Shown: positions 8,402-18,600, counted from the first letter of the stretch. The stretch is DNA of 64,000 nt from Modestobacter sp. VKM Ac-2984 (GCF_026967985.1 NZ_JAPVBJ010000003.1:519711-583710), one strand, 5' to 3'. Notes: generated from the sequence alone by a model not told the origin. Numbers and translations: made by a program.

Positions 8402-10636
8402 TCAGGGCGCCGGGCTCGGTGCTTCGTCGTCGAGCACCGCGCTGCGGGTCGCCGACTCCTGGCCGGGGTCGGCCTGCTTGGCCCGCTGCCGCCAGACGGT
8501 CAGCGCGCGCTCGGTGTAGCCGTTGGGCTCCCGGCGCCCGGAGAAGACCAGGTCCAGGGCCGCCTGGAACGACGGACTGGCGTCCAGGTCGGCGCTCATC
8601 GGCTGGTAGCCCGGCTCACCGGCGTTCTGCTCGTCCACCAGGCCCGCCATCCGGGCGAAGGTGGCCCGGACCTGAGCCTCGTCGACGACGCCGTGGTGCA
8701 GCCAGTTCGCGATCTGCTGGCTGGAGATCCGCAGCGTGGCGCGGTCCTCCATCAGGCCGGCGCCCTCCAGGTCGGGCACGGTGGAGCAGCCGATCCCCAG
8801 ACCGACCCAGCGCACCACGTAGCCGAGGATGGACTGCGCGTTGGTCTCCAGCTCGTGGTCCCGCTGGTCCGGCGACAGGTCGGCGCGGTCGGCCAGCACC
8901 GGTGGCACCAGCAGGTCGCGGCGGTCGGCGAGCGGGCGCCCGCCCAGCTCCTGCTGCACCGCGCGGACGTCGGTCTCCAGGTAGTGCAGCGCGTGCAGGG
9001 TCGCCGCCGTGGGCGAGGGCACCCAGGCGGTGTTCGCCCCGGCCCGCGGGTGGCCGCCCTTGGTGTCGAGCATCTCCCGCATGGCGGCGGGCTTGGCCCA
9101 CATGCCCTTGCCGATCTGCGCCTGCCCGGCGAACCCGGCGCGCAGCGCCACGTCGACGTTGCGGTCCTCGTACGTCGTCAACCAGGTCGAGGTCTTCTGG
9201 TCGCCCTTGGGCACCACCGGTCCGGCCTCGAAGTCGGTGTGGATCTCGTCCCCGGTGCGGTCCAGGAAGCCGGTGTTGACGAAGATGACCCGGTCGGCGG
9301 CGCGGGCGATGCAGGCCTCGAGGTTGACCGAGGTCCGCTTCTCCTCGTCCATGATGCCGATCTTGAGGGTCCGTGGCTCCAGGCCGAGCGCCTCCTCCAC
9401 CGCGGCGAACAGCTCCACCGAGAGCGAGACCTCGTCCGGGCCGTGCATCTTCGGCTTGACGATGTAGACGCTGCCGGCCCGGGTGTGGGTGTACCGGGCC
9501 AGGCCGCGCAGGTCGTACAGGGCGGCCACGGCGGAGACCAGGACGTCCAGGACCTCCTCCAGCACCGGCTCACCGTCGGGGGTGCGGACGGCGTCCAGGC
9601 GCATGTGGTGCCCGACGTTGCGGACCAGCAGCAGCGACCGGCCGGGGAGGACCAGCTCCTCGCCGTCGGCGCCGACGTAGCTCCGGTCGCCGTGGAGAGT
9701 GCGCGTCACGCTGCGCCCCTCCTTGCCGAAGGTCGCGGTGAGCTCGCCGGTGCGCAGCCCGAGCCAGGTCCGGTACGCACCGACCTTGTCGGGGCCGTCG
9801 ACCGTGGCGACCGAGTCCTCCAGGTCCACGATGGTGCTGACCGCGGACTCCAGCACGGCGTCGGAGACGCCGGCGTGGTGTTGGCCGCCGACCTTCGTCG
9901 ACGGGTCGACGGTGAGCTCGAGGTGCAGCCCGTTGCGGCGCAGCAGGACCGCCGCGGCCCGGTCGCCCTCCCCCGCCCGGTGGCCGGCGAACTGCCCGGG
10001 CTCGGCCAGCCCGGTCGTGCCTGCGTCGGTGTCGACGACGAGCTCCCCCGGCGCGGTCACCCGGTAGGCGGTGACGGCGGCGTGGCTGCCCGCGGCGAGC
10101 GGGAAGTGCTGGTCGAGCAGCCGGTCGGCCTCGGCGATGACCTGAGCACCGCGACGTTCGTCGTAGCCGCGTGCGAGCTCGTGCTCCAGCGGCAGCGCAT
10201 CGGTCCCGTAGAGGGCGTCGAACAGCGATCCCCAGCGCGCGTTCGCGGCGTTGAGCGCGTACCGCGGCACGGTCGCCGGGACGACGAGCTGCGGCCCGGC
10301 GACCTCGGCGATCTCCCGGTCGACGCGCTCGACCCGAAGGGTCGGCTCTTCCTGCGGCAGCAGGTAGCCGATCTCGGTGAGGAACGCCTCCAGTGCCGCC
10401 ACGTCGCCGGCACCGTGCTCGCGGTGCCAGGCGTCGATCTGCTCCTGGAGGTCGTCCCGGCGGCTCAGCAGCCCCGCGACCCGCCCACCGAAGCGCTGCT
10501 GGAGGTCCGCGACCGTCCCCCAGAACCACGCCGGCTCCAGGTCCAGGCCGGCGAGCAGCTCCTCGGCCACGAACTCCCGCAGCACCGGGTCGACCTGTAG
10601 GCCACCGGTTCCCGTTCCATCGCTCACGTTCGACAT
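8402..10636 (-). CDS. glcB: Malate synthase G
   Basis: A 744-residue cytosolic enzyme condensing glyoxylate with acetyl-CoA to malate. Its length matches the G isoform (about 720-740), and recognisable family stretches include YIVKPKMHGPDEVSLSVELF, IGIMDEEKRTSVNLEACI and KGMWAKPAAMREML. The ATG at 10636 has GGAGAGACGGAG upstream; the 31 residues that could be read further upstream are low complexity and have no ribosome site. The last ~20 residues form a short Asp/Glu/Pro-rich tail. It lies in the LacI-controlled catabolic cluster, so it probably disposes of glyoxylate made by the pathway as well as serving the glyoxylate bypass. The operator-like site at ~11065 is 430 bases upstream. Confidence 0.95.
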   Translation of the reverse strand: MSNVSDGTGTGGLQVDPVLREFVAEELLAGLDLEPAWFWGTVADLQQRFGGRVAGLLSRRDDLQEQIDAWHREHGAGDVAALEAFLTEIGYLLPQEEPTLRVERVDREIAEVAGPQLVVPATVPRYALNAANARWGSLFDALYGTDALPLEHELARGYDERRGAQVIAEADRLLDQHFPLAAGSHAAVTAYRVTAPGELVVDTDAGTTGLAEPGQFAGHRAGEGDRAAAVLLRRNGLHLELTVDPSTKVGGQHHAGVSDAVLESAVSTIVDLEDSVATVDGPDKVGAYRTWLGLRTGELTATFGKEGRSVTRTLHGDRSYVGADGEELVLPGRSLLLVRNVGHHMRLDAVRTPDGEPVLEEVLDVLVSAVAALYDLRGLARYTHTRAGSVYIVKPKMHGPDEVSLSVELFAAVEEALGLEPRTLKIGIMDEEKRTSVNLEACIARAADRVIFVNTGFLDRTGDEIHTDFEAGPVVPKGDQKTSTWLTTYEDRNVDVALRAGFAGQAQIGKGMWAKPAAMREMLDTKGGHPRAGANTAWVPSPTAATLHALHYLETDVRAVQQELGGRPLADRRDLLVPPVLADRADLSPDQRDHELETNAQSILGYVVRWVGLGIGCSTVPDLEGAGLMEDRATLRISSQQIANWLHHGVVDEAQVRATFARMAGLVDEQNAGEPGYQPMSADLDASPSFQAALDLVFSGRREPNGYTERALTVWRQRAKQADPGQESATRSAVLDDEAPSPAP

Positions 10637-11064
10637 CTCCGTCTCTCCGTCATCCCGGGACCGAGGCCCCGCTGGTCGGTGTGCTGGTGCAGGATCCGCT
10701 CCTCGAGCAGGACGTGCCCGGTCGAGCATGGATCAGAACCTGCCGGGCCCGCTGGTCCGGGCATCGAGGGCAGCCGCCGATGGAGCCCGCCAGCTGGGTC
10801 GAGCGGTCCGGGGCGGGCGTCGGGGTCGTGCCCGGCCACCGCGGCCGAGCTCCCGGCGTCGGTCACTCCGGGTGGCACGACGACGCGCTGGCGGCCACCT
10901 CCCGGTCCTGCTCGCGGGCACACGGGCCCGGTCGACCACGGTCCCGTGGGTCACGCGCAGGGCACCACCGGACGGACCCGGACCCGCCCCAGCGGCCACG
11001 AACGGGCACGGCGGGAACGAGGAGGGCCATGGCGATCATGGTGGCGACCGCGGCGAGGTGGTGA

Positions 11065-11084
11065 CACCGGTTGCCAGGAGTTGC
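11065..11084. promoter_or_regulatory. Degenerate operator plus half-site upstream of glcB
   Basis: CACCGGTTGC at 11065-11074 lacks one base of the cluster operator, and a half-site GTTGC follows at 11080-11084. It may link glcB to the LacI regulon, but it is 430 bases from the start codon, so this is tentative. Confidence 0.4.
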
Positions 11085-11115
11085 CGCACGGGGCGGTCGA
11101 CTGCCTCGCCAACAG

Positions 11116-11151
11116 CAGAGGCCGTCCCCGGTCTCCCGGGAACGGCCTCTG
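11116..11151 (-). terminator. Hairpin downstream of tRNA-Pro
   Basis: A 10-bp perfect outer stem (11116-11125 with 11142-11151), extended by further GC pairs with one bulge, lies 18 bases beyond the 3' end of the tRNA. It probably ends the tRNA transcript; there is no U-tract. Confidence 0.5.
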
Positions 11152-11168
11152 ATCTGTCACTCCTTCTG

Positions 11169-11242
<74 letters not shown>

Positions 11243-11317
11243 AGCTCCGGGTGCCTTGCGGCCCCGATCGCTGCCCGAGCAGGTTACCGCACCCGGTCCC
11301 CCGCTCTGCGCGCCGGG

Positions 11318-12691
11318 TCAGCCCTTGCGGTCCCGCGCCTTGCTCTCGCGGACCTTGATCGACACGTCGATCGGCGTGCCGTGGAAGCCGAACTGCTCGC
11401 GCAGCTTGCGCTCCAGGAAGCGCCGGTAGCCCGCCTCCAGGAAACCGGTGGAGAAGACCACGAACCGGGGCGGCCGGATGTCGGCCTGGGTGACGTACTT
11501 GATCTTCGGGGCGCGGCCTCCGCGGGCCGGCGGCGGGGTCTCCTGCACCAGCGCCCGGATGAACGTGTTGAGCTCCGCCGTGGGCACCCGGGTCTCCCAG
11601 CCGGCCAGCGCCGTCTTCAGGTGACCGGCCAGCTTGTTCACCCCGCGACCGGTGGTCGCCGAGATGTTGACCCGGCTGGCCCACGTGATCCGGGCCAGGT
11701 CGCGGTCGATCTCCTTCTCCAGCTGGGCGTGCCGGTCCTCGTCGACGTTGTCCCACTTGTTGAAGGCGATGACCAGCGCCCGCCCGGCCTCGATCACCTG
11801 GGTGATCACCCGCTGGTCCTGCTCGCTGATCACCTCGTCGGCGGCCAGCAGCACGACGGCGACCTCGGCGGCCTCGATGGCGGCCTCGGTGCGCAGGCTG
11901 GCGTAGTACTCGGTGCCGCTGGCGGTGTTGACCTTGCGGCGCAGCCCGGCGGTGTCGACGAACCGCCACTGCTCATCGCCGAGGGCGACCAGGGAGTCGA
12001 CCGGGTCGACCGTGGTGCCGGCCACCGAGTCCACGACCGAGCGCTCCTCCTTGGACAGCCGGTTGATCAGGCTGGACTTGCCGACGTTCGGCCGGCCGAC
12101 CAGCGCCACCCGGCGCGGGCCGCCCAGGTTCTCCTGCTCCCGGGGCGCCTCCGGCATCGCGTCCAGCACCAGGTCGAGCAGGTCACCGCTCCCCCGGCCG
12201 TGCAGTGCACTGACCGAGAACGGCTCCCCCAGGCCCAGCGACCAGAGCTCGGCGGCGTTCGACTCGCCCCGCTCGTCGTCCACCTTGTTGGCCACCAGGA
12301 TCACCGGCGTCGTGCTGCGGCGCAGCACCCGGGCGGCGGCCAGGTCGGTCTCGGTCACCCCGACCGCGGCGTCCACGACCAGGACGATCACGTCGGCGGT
12401 CTTCATCGCGTACTCGGCCTGCCGGGCGATGGAGGCGGCCATGCCGGTCGCCTTCGGCTCCCAGCCGCCGGTGTCGACGACCGTGAAGTTCTTGCCGTTC
12501 CACAGCGCCTGGTACGGGATGCGGTCCCGGGTGACGCCCGGGATGTCCTGGACGACGGCGGCGCGGCGGCCCAGGAACCGGTTGACCAGGGTCGACTTGC
12601 CGACGTTCGGCCGCCCCACGATGGCCACCACGGGGAGCGGGCCGGTGGGCTCGTCACCACCGGGTACGTCGAGGTCGTTGTCCATGCTCAT
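11318..12691 (-). CDS. der: Ribosome biogenesis GTPase Der (EngA)
   Basis: A 457-residue double GTPase needed for late 50S subunit assembly. Two P-loops are visible, [12 protein letters not shown] near residue 23 and [12 protein letters not shown] near 197, each followed by DTGG/DTAG-type switch regions and NKVD/NKWD specificity motifs. A KH-like domain ends the protein ([17 protein letters not shown]). The ATG at 12691 overlaps the cmk stop by four bases (ATGA) and has TAGGAG upstream. The cmk-der pair is conserved across actinobacteria. Confidence 0.97.
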   Translation of the reverse strand: MSMDNDLDVPGGDEPTGPLPVVAIVGRPNVGKSTLVNRFLGRRAAVVQDIPGVTRDRIPYQALWNGKNFTVVDTGGWEPKATGMAASIARQAEYAMKTADVIVLVVDAAVGVTETDLAAARVLRRSTTPVILVANKVDDERGESNAAELWSLGLGEPFSVSALHGRGSGDLLDLVLDAMPEAPREQENLGGPRRVALVGRPNVGKSSLINRLSKEERSVVDSVAGTTVDPVDSLVALGDEQWRFVDTAGLRRKVNTASGTEYYASLRTEAAIEAAEVAVVLLAADEVISEQDQRVITQVIEAGRALVIAFNKWDNVDEDRHAQLEKEIDRDLARITWASRVNISATTGRGVNKLAGHLKTALAGWETRVPTAELNTFIRALVQETPPPARGGRAPKIKYVTQADIRPPRFVVFSTGFLEAGYRRFLERKLREQFGFHGTPIDVSIKVRESKARDRKG

Positions 12692-13371
12692 GCTGCTCCT
12701 ACTGCTGTGCGAGCCAGGTCGAGCACACGCTCGACCACGGCATCACGGTCCAGCCCGGTGCTGTCGACGACCACGGCGTCGACAGCTGGGCGCAGCGGGC
12801 TGTCTGCCCGGCTGCTGTCGTACTCGTCTCGGCGCCGCAGGTCGGCGGCGATCTCGGCGATCTTGGTGGGGTCCGTGACCCCGAGCTGACCGGCCCGCCG
12901 CTGGGCGCGGGCCTCGGGCGCGGCGGTCAGGTAGATCTTCACGGTGGCGTCGGGCAGGACGACGGTGCCGATGTCCCGGCCCTCGACGACGACTGCGTCG
13001 GCCTCGGCGACCAGCGCGCGCTGCCGGTCCACCAGCATCCGGCGCACCGCGGGGACGGCGGAGACCGGCGACACCGTGCGGGTCACCTCAGCACCCCGGA
13101 TCCGCGCGGCGACGTCGACGCCGTCGACCAGCACCAGCTCCGCACCGGCCGTCGTCCCCACCTGGATGTCGGCGGAGGCGACGGCGCGGGTCACGGCGTC
13201 GGGGTCGGTCAGGTCGACCCCGGCGTCGAGCACCGCGACGGTCGCCGCCCGGTACATGGCGCCGGTGTCCAGGTAGGCCGCACCCAGCCGGGAGGCGACG
13301 TCCCGGGCGACGCTGGACTTCCCCGTGCCCGACGGCCCGTCCAGGGTCACCTGGCCACGGAACCCGCTCAC
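12688..13371 (-). CDS. cmk: Cytidylate kinase
   Basis: A 227-residue nucleoside monophosphate kinase that phosphorylates CMP/dCMP. The P-loop [10 protein letters not shown] is at residues 11-20. The acceptor-site sequence [10 protein letters not shown] and the motif [15 protein letters not shown] are typical. I chose GTG at 13371, whose GTGA overlaps the stop of the chorismate mutase gene; the longer reading frame only adds Arg/Ala-rich sequence. It forms a coupled aroH-cmk-der operon. Confidence 0.95.
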   Translation of the reverse strand: MSGFRGQVTLDGPSGTGKSSVARDVASRLGAAYLDTGAMYRAATVAVLDAGVDLTDPDAVTRAVASADIQVGTTAGAELVLVDGVDVAARIRGAEVTRTVSPVSAVPAVRRMLVDRQRALVAEADAVVVEGRDIGTVVLPDATVKIYLTAAPEARAQRRAGQLGVTDPTKIAEIAADLRRRDEYDSSRADSPLRPAVDAVVVDSTGLDRDAVVERVLDLARTAVGAA

Positions 13372-13730
13372 TGTGCGATGTCCCGGCGCAGCGCGACCGC
13401 TCCGCGCAGGTACACGTGCTGCACGTCGGCGCGGCTCCGCTCCGTCTCCACGTGCGCCATCAGCCGCAGCACCCGCGGCAGGGCGTGCGGCACGGCGATC
13501 TCGGTGGCGCACATCAGGGGGACGTCGCCGAGCCCCAGCTCCCGCGCGGCCAGGGCCGGGAACTCCGACACCAGGTCGGGCGTGGCGGTGAACAGGATGC
13601 TGATCAGATCAGCGGGGTCCAGCTCGTTGCGCGCCAGGACGGTGCTCACCAGCTCCCGGGTGGCGTCCAGCACCTCGTCCCGGTCGTCGGCGGCCACCTG
13701 GGTCGCACCGCGGATGGCTCGGACGGCCAC
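13368..13730 (-). CDS. aroH: Chorismate mutase, AroH class
   Basis: A 120-residue AroH-type monofunctional chorismate mutase, converting chorismate to prephenate. It matches the family in length and in the stretches RGATQVAADDRDEVLDATRE, FTATPDLVSEFPA, MCATEIAVP and the C-terminal QHVYLRGAVALR. GTG at 13730 is preferred because GAGGAG precedes it by six bases; an ATG 14 codons upstream lacks a site. First gene of the aroH-cmk-der operon. Confidence 0.9.
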   Translation of the reverse strand: MAVRAIRGATQVAADDRDEVLDATRELVSTVLARNELDPADLISILFTATPDLVSEFPALAARELGLGDVPLMCATEIAVPHALPRVLRLMAHVETERSRADVQHVYLRGAVALRRDIAQ

Positions 13731-13797
13731 AGCACTCTCCTCGATCGATGCGGTGCACGGGTCGCCGTGCACCTCGATCGAGTCTACGGAGCCCGTG

Positions 13798-13829
13798 CCA
13801 CCTCTCCCGCCGGACGGCGGGAGAGGTGG
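13798..13829 (-). terminator. Hairpin terminator after the xylose operon
   Basis: A perfect 14-bp stem (13798-13811 with 13816-13829) with a four-base loop, nine bases past the aldose-epimerase stop on the minus strand. It separates the xyl operon from aroH and may also insulate aroH. Confidence 0.75.
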
Positions 13830-13838
13830 TGGATCGGC

Positions 13839-14756
13839 TCACCCCAGGGGCGTGAGGCCCCAGGTCGCCGTGGTGGACTCCCCCGGCTCCAGGCGGATCA
13901 CCGACTCCCCGGTGGCGAAGGCGTTCGGCGGGCAGGTCATCGGCTCGACCGCCAGCCCCTGCCGGCGGCGCGGCTCGGGCACCACGTCGCCGGTGAACAG
14001 CTGCAGGTGGCTGTAGGCCGGGTCCAGCCAGAGCGCAGCGCCACGCCCGTCCGGGCCGGTGAACCGCACCCAGGCCAGCCCGTCGGCGTCCCGCTCGAGG
14101 TCGGTGAAGGCGTGGTCGATGACCAGGTCCCCGACGGCCCGGCCGCCGCGCAGGTCGTAGGGAGTGCCGGCCACCGGCACCGAGCCGGTGGGGATCCCCC
14201 GCCCGTCGGTCTCCAGCCGGGTCCGCCCCGGTGCATCCAGCACGCAGTCGTCCACCCGCAGCCCTGGCCCGGCGGCCAGGTAGGGGTGGTGCCCCTCGCC
14301 GTAGGGCAGGGCGACCGACCCCTCGTTGACGGCGGTCGTGGTGACCCGCAGCCCCTCGGTCGACAGCTCGTAGGCCACCTGGAGGCGCAGGGCGAACGGG
14401 TAGCCGGGCTGCGGGTGCAGCAGGTGCTCCAGCGTGACGCCGTCGCTGCTCCGGTCGACCACGCGCCAGGCCACGAAGCGCACCAGGCCGTGGATCGCGT
14501 TGGCCTGCTCCGGCTCGCTCAGCGGCGTGCGGTGCTCCTCGCCGTCCCAGGTGTAGCAGCCGTCGGCGAGCCGGTTCGGCCAGGGGACGAGCACCTGTCC
14601 CCGGACGGTGCCGGCCATCTCGTCCTCGCCGTAGCCGTCCACGAGCGCTCGGCCCGCGACGTGGTAGGACCGCAGCCCGCCGCCCACCTCGACCACGGTC
14701 GCCTCGGCCCCGGCGCAGCGGAGGGTGAACTGCTCTCCAGTGGGCAGGACCGTCAT
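13839..14756 (-). CDS. Aldose 1-epimerase family protein
   Basis: A 305-residue galactose-mutarotase-superfamily protein that probably interconverts alpha and beta anomers of xylose or another released sugar. Family signs are VLVPWPNRLADGCYTWDGEE, NAIHGLVRFVAW with the conserved His, and GEGHHPYLA with a further His pair. It has no signal peptide, so it is cytoplasmic. Its ATG overlaps the stop of the ABC ATPase gene (ATGA), making it the last gene of the xylA-xylB-ATPase operon. Confidence 0.85.
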   Translation of the reverse strand: MTVLPTGEQFTLRCAGAEATVVEVGGGLRSYHVAGRALVDGYGEDEMAGTVRGQVLVPWPNRLADGCYTWDGEEHRTPLSEPEQANAIHGLVRFVAWRVVDRSSDGVTLEHLLHPQPGYPFALRLQVAYELSTEGLRVTTTAVNEGSVALPYGEGHHPYLAAGPGLRVDDCVLDAPGRTRLETDGRGIPTGSVPVAGTPYDLRGGRAVGDLVIDHAFTDLERDADGLAWVRFTGPDGRGAALWLDPAYSHLQLFTGDVVPEPRRRQGLAVEPMTCPPNAFATGESVIRLEPGESTTATWGLTPLG

Positions 14757-15820
14757 CCCAGACGCGCCCCGGACTCGAGGGAGAACAGGTGCACGTGGTC
14801 CGGGCGGGCCGTCACGTGGACGACGTCCCCCGAGCGCGGGGGACGACGGCCGTCGACCCGGGCGATGATCGGCTGCTCCACGTCCTCGAACAGGGCCCGG
14901 CCGTACAGGTACGCGTCTGCGCCGAGCTCCTCGACCACGTCGATCTCCACCGGCAGGCCCTCGGCGGAGAGGTCGAGGTCCTCGGGCCGCACGCCGAGCG
15001 TGAGCCTGGGCTCGGAACCCAGCACGTCGCGCGCCACCGGCTGCAGCGCCGTGCCGAACCGGACACCGCCGTCGACGACCGGCACCTCGAACAGGTTCAT
15101 CGCCGGCGAGCCGATGAAACCGGCCACGAAGGCGTTCGCCGGGCGGTCGTAGAGCTCACGAGGGGCGCCGACCTGCATGAGCAGGCCGTCCTTCAGCACC
15201 GCGACCCGGTCCCCCATGGTCATCGCCTCGACCTGGTCGTGGGTGACGTAGACGGTGGTGATGCCCAGCCGGCGCTGCAGCGAGGCGATCTGCGTACGCG
15301 TCTGCACCCGCAGCTTGGCGTCCAGGTTCGACAGCGGCTCGTCCATCAGGAACACCTGCGGCTTGCGCACGATCGCCCGCCCCATCGCCACCCGCTGCCG
15401 CTGACCACCGGAGAGCGCCTTGGGCTTGCGGTCCAGGTAGGGCTCCAGGTCCAGCAGCCTGGCCGCCTCCTCCACCCGGGTGCGGCGCTCCTCCTTGCTC
15501 ATCCCGGCGATCTTCAGCGCGAAGCCCATGTTGTCCGCGACCGTCATGTGCGGGTAGAGGGCGTAGTTCTGGAACACCATCGCGATGTCCCGGTCCTTGG
15601 GGGCGACGTCGGTGACGTCCTGGTCCCCGATGAGGATCCGCCCCCCGTCGACGTCCTCCAGCCCGGCGAGCATCCGCAGGGACGTGGACTTCCCGCAGCC
15701 CGACGGACCGACCAGGACGAGGAACTCCCCGTCCTGGACCTCCAGGTCCAGCGAGTCGACCGCAGGGCGCTGACCCGCTTGGTAGATCCGGGTCGCGGAG
15801 TCGAAGGTAACGGTGGCCAT
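14753..15820 (-). CDS. Sugar ABC transporter ATP-binding protein (MalK/MsmK/UgpC family)
   Basis: A 355-residue ATPase. Walker A GPSGCGKST is at residues 38-46, then a Q-loop in MVFQNYALYPHMTV, signature LSGGQRQRVAMGRA, Walker B VFLMDEPLSNLDAK, H-loop VTHDQ and a C-terminal OB-like regulatory domain. TAGGAGG precedes the ATG. No permease or binding protein adjoins it, and the CUT1 binding protein/permease set at 26499-29659 has no ATPase, so it probably energises that importer and possibly others, as MsmK does in some bacteria. Confidence 0.93.
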   Translation of the reverse strand: MATVTFDSATRIYQAGQRPAVDSLDLEVQDGEFLVLVGPSGCGKSTSLRMLAGLEDVDGGRILIGDQDVTDVAPKDRDIAMVFQNYALYPHMTVADNMGFALKIAGMSKEERRTRVEEAARLLDLEPYLDRKPKALSGGQRQRVAMGRAIVRKPQVFLMDEPLSNLDAKLRVQTRTQIASLQRRLGITTVYVTHDQVEAMTMGDRVAVLKDGLLMQVGAPRELYDRPANAFVAGFIGSPAMNLFEVPVVDGGVRFGTALQPVARDVLGSEPRLTLGVRPEDLDLSAEGLPVEIDVVEELGADAYLYGRALFEDVEQPIIARVDGRRPPRSGDVVHVTARPDHVHLFSLESGARLG

Positions 15821-15924
15821 GGTGTCCTCCTACCGGCAGGAACGTGCCGGACGATCCGAGTGGGTGGTGCCGTGGACGTCGTGGTGCCGTGCAAGTTCTA
15901 CCGCCCTGCGGCGGGGCCGGGCTT

Positions 15925-17373
15925 TCAGACCCGGTCGGCGGTCATCTCCCGGACCTCCGCGTACCGCTCGCGCACGAACGGGACCGGGTCCGCCTGGTAG
16001 GTCTGCGTGCTGGTCGCGGGCCAGACCGGCGGGGCATCCCCACCGGCCAGCACCCACGCGGCCTGGCGGGCGGCGCCGTCGGCGACGTACTCCCCCGGCG
16101 GCGGCACCAGCACCGGCACCCCGAGCACCGCAGGGGCCAGCCGGCGCACTGCCTCGGAGCGCGCGCCGCCACCGACCAGGAGCACCCGGCGCACCGGGTT
16201 GCCCTGGGCGGCGATCGCCTCGAGCCCGTCGGCCAGGCCGCACAGCAGCCCCTCCACCGCGGCGCGCGCCAGGTGCGCGGGGTCGGCGGTCGACAGGGTC
16301 AGCCCGTGCAGCGCGCCGGTGGCGTGGGGCTTGTCCGGCGTCCGCTCCCCCTCCAGGTAGGGGACCAGGACCAGGCCGCCGGAACCGGCGGGCGCGGTCA
16401 GCGCCAGCCGGGACAGCTCGTCGTGGTCCACCCCGAGGAGACGGGCCGTCGCGTCCAGCACCCGGGCGGCGTTGAGCGTGACGACCAGGGGCAGGAAGTT
16501 GCCGGTGGCGTCGGCGAACCCGGCGACGGTGCCGGTCGGGTCGGCCGACGGGGTGGTGGAGACGGTGGAGACGACGCCGGAGGTGCCGATGGAGAGGACG
16601 ACGTCGCCGGGCTCGGCGTTGATGCCGAGCGCAGCGGCGGCGTTGTCGCCGGTCCCCGGACCGAGGACGGCGCCGCCGTCCGCGGCGACCGCGCCCGCCG
16701 AAACGGCGCCGGCCCGCTCGGCCGGACCGAGGACGCGGGGCAGCACCGGGGCGCGGCCGCCGAACGCCCGCTCCAGCAGGTCGGTCCGGTAGTCCCCGGT
16801 GAACGGCGACCAGTAGCCCGTGCCGCTGGCATCGCCCCGGTCGGTGACCAGGCCGTCCAGGCTCTGTTGGCCACCCTCCGACCCACCCCGGCGGCCCCCG
16901 GCCAGTCGCCACGTGAGCCAGTCGTGCGGCAAGCAGACCGCCGCCGTCCGGTCCGCGTTCTCCGGCTCGTGCTCGGCCAGCCAGCGCAGCTTGGTGACGG
17001 TGAACGACGCGACCGGCACGAGTCCGACGGCGTCGGCCCAGGCCTGCCCGCCGCCGAGCTCGGCAGTGAGGTCGGTGGCGGCCTGGGCGGAACGGGTGTC
17101 GTTCCACAGCAGCGCCGGACGGACCACCTCGCCGTCGGAGTCCAGGCACACCATCCCGTGCTGCTGCCCGCCGACGGCGACCGCGGCGACGTCGGCGAGG
17201 CCGCCGGCCTCCTCGATCGCCGTCCGCAGCGCCGCCTCCCAGGCGGCGGGGTCGACCTCGGTGCCCTCCGGGTGGCTCGCCCGGCCCTCCCGGACCAGGC
17301 GGCCGGTCTCGGCGTCCCGGACGACGACCTTGCACGACTGGGTCGACGAGTCGACCCCCGCCACCAGCGTCAT
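15925..17373 (-). CDS. xylB: Xylulokinase
   Basis: A 482-residue FGGY-family sugar kinase that phosphorylates D-xylulose to xylulose 5-phosphate. The N-terminal phosphate-binding motif [10 protein letters not shown] is at residues 6-15, GGQQHGMV and NDTRS form the substrate region, and [12 protein letters not shown] and GTSGVVSTV lie in the second half. The ATG follows CAGGAGCAGG. It lies 36 bases downstream of xylA, and a 104-base gap follows before the ATPase gene. Confidence 0.95.
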   Translation of the reverse strand: MTLVAGVDSSTQSCKVVVRDAETGRLVREGRASHPEGTEVDPAAWEAALRTAIEEAGGLADVAAVAVGGQQHGMVCLDSDGEVVRPALLWNDTRSAQAATDLTAELGGGQAWADAVGLVPVASFTVTKLRWLAEHEPENADRTAAVCLPHDWLTWRLAGGRRGGSEGGQQSLDGLVTDRGDASGTGYWSPFTGDYRTDLLERAFGGRAPVLPRVLGPAERAGAVSAGAVAADGGAVLGPGTGDNAAAALGINAEPGDVVLSIGTSGVVSTVSTTPSADPTGTVAGFADATGNFLPLVVTLNAARVLDATARLLGVDHDELSRLALTAPAGSGGLVLVPYLEGERTPDKPHATGALHGLTLSTADPAHLARAAVEGLLCGLADGLEAIAAQGNPVRRVLLVGGGARSEAVRRLAPAVLGVPVLVPPPGEYVADGAARQAAWVLAGGDAPPVWPATSTQTYQADPVPFVRERYAEVREMTADRV

Positions 17374-17409
17374 GACCTGCTCCTGCTGCTCTCTGCGGTC
17401 GGGGTCAGC

Positions 17410-18600
17410 TCAGCGGGCGCCGAGCAGGTGCTCGATCATCAGCTGGTCGACCCGGACGACGCCGGCACCGCGCTTGGCCACGGCGTCGGCGTCGAAGTCC
17501 TCGAACGCGGAGCGGTCGGCCAGCAGGTCCTCGAAGGTCTCACCGGCGGCGAGGGTGGGCTGGCGCAGCTCGGGCACCCGCGCAGCGGCCAGCGCCTCCT
17601 GCACCTCCGGATCGGCCCGGAACGCCGCGGCCCGCTCCTTGAGCAGCAGGTAGGTGCGGATGTTGGCCGCGGCCGAGCGCCACACTCCGTCCATGTCCTC
17701 GGTGCGCAGCGGCTTGTAGTCGAAGTGCCGCGGGCCGTCGTAGGCCGGGGCGCCGTCGACGCCGCCGTTCTCCAGCAGGTCGACGGTGGAGAAGGCCTGC
17801 AGCAGGTCACCGTGACCGAAGACCAGGTCCTGGTCGAACTTCGGGCCGTGCTGGCCGTTCAGGTCGATGTGGAACAGCTTGCCGGCCCACAGCGCCTCGG
17901 CGATGCCGTGGGTGAAGTTCAGGTTGGCCATCTGCTCGTGCCCGGTCTCCGGGTTCAGGCCCACCAGGTGCGAGTGCTCGAGCTTGGCGATGAAGCCCAG
18001 CGCGTGCCCGATCGTGGGCAGGAAGATGTCGCCGCGGGGCTCGTTGGGCTTGGGCTCCAGGGCGAACTTCAGGCCGTAGCCGCGGGCCTCCGAGTAGGCG
18101 GCCAGGGTGTCGATCGACTCGGCGTAGCGGTCCAGCGCGGCGATCAGGTCCTTGGCCATGTCGACCTCGGCGCCCTCGCGGCCGCCCCACAGCACGTAGG
18201 TCTGCGCGCCCAGCTCGGCGGCCAGGTCCATGTTCCGCATGACCTTGCGCATCGCGTAGCGACGCACCTCGCGGTCGTTGGCGGTGAGCCCGCCCTCCTT
18301 GAACACCGGGTGGGTGAACAGGTTGGTCGTGACCATCGGCACGACCAGGCCGGTCTCGTCGATCGCGGCGCGGAAGCGCTTGATGTGGGCGTCCCGGGCG
18401 CTGGTGTCGCTGCCGAAGGGGATGACGTCGTCGTCGTGGAAGGTGACGCCGTAGGCACCGATCTCGGCGAGGCGGTGCACCGACTCGACGACGTCCACCG
18501 GCTCACGGGTGGCGGTGCCGAACGGGTCCGCGGCCGGCCAGCCGACGGTCCACAGGCCGAAGGTGAACTTGTCCTCGCGGGTGGGCGTGAGATCGGACAT
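17410..18600 (-). CDS. xylA: Xylose isomerase
   Basis: A 396-residue actinomycete-type (class I) xylose isomerase converting D-xylose to D-xylulose. Visible active-site motifs are [10 protein letters not shown] with the catalytic His near residue 54, [11 protein letters not shown] with metal-binding Glu and Lys, and [13 protein letters not shown] with metal ligands. GAGAGGA lies upstream of the ATG at 18600. First gene of the xylAB-ATPase-epimerase operon and divergent from a LacI-type regulator. Confidence 0.97.
   Translation of the reverse strand: MSDLTPTREDKFTFGLWTVGWPAADPFGTATREPVDVVESVHRLAEIGAYGVTFHDDDVIPFGSDTSARDAHIKRFRAAIDETGLVVPMVTTNLFTHPVFKEGGLTANDREVRRYAMRKVMRNMDLAAELGAQTYVLWGGREGAEVDMAKDLIAALDRYAESIDTLAAYSEARGYGLKFALEPKPNEPRGDIFLPTIGHALGFIAKLEHSHLVGLNPETGHEQMANLNFTHGIAEALWAGKLFHIDLNGQHGPKFDQDLVFGHGDLLQAFSTVDLLENGGVDGAPAYDGPRHFDYKPLRTEDMDGVWRSAAANIRTYLLLKERAAAFRADPEVQEALAAARVPELRQPTLAAGETFEDLLADRSAFEDFDADAVAKRGAGVVRVDQLMIEHLLGAR

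Larger units (their letters stand above)
10637..11168. other. Non-coding stretch upstream of glcB
   Basis: 532 bases between glcB and the tRNA gene. It holds an operator-like site near 11065 and a hairpin at 11116-11151. The open frames here have GC-rich, low-complexity products and no ribosome sites, so I call none. If glcB is transcribed from the region of the operator, it has an unusually long leader. Confidence 0.45.

Noticed and set aside
10863..11039. Small minus-strand frame starting MIAMALLVPAV upstream of glcB
   Set aside because: No ribosome site, and Arg/Trp/Cys-rich composition after the first residues; could not be supported.
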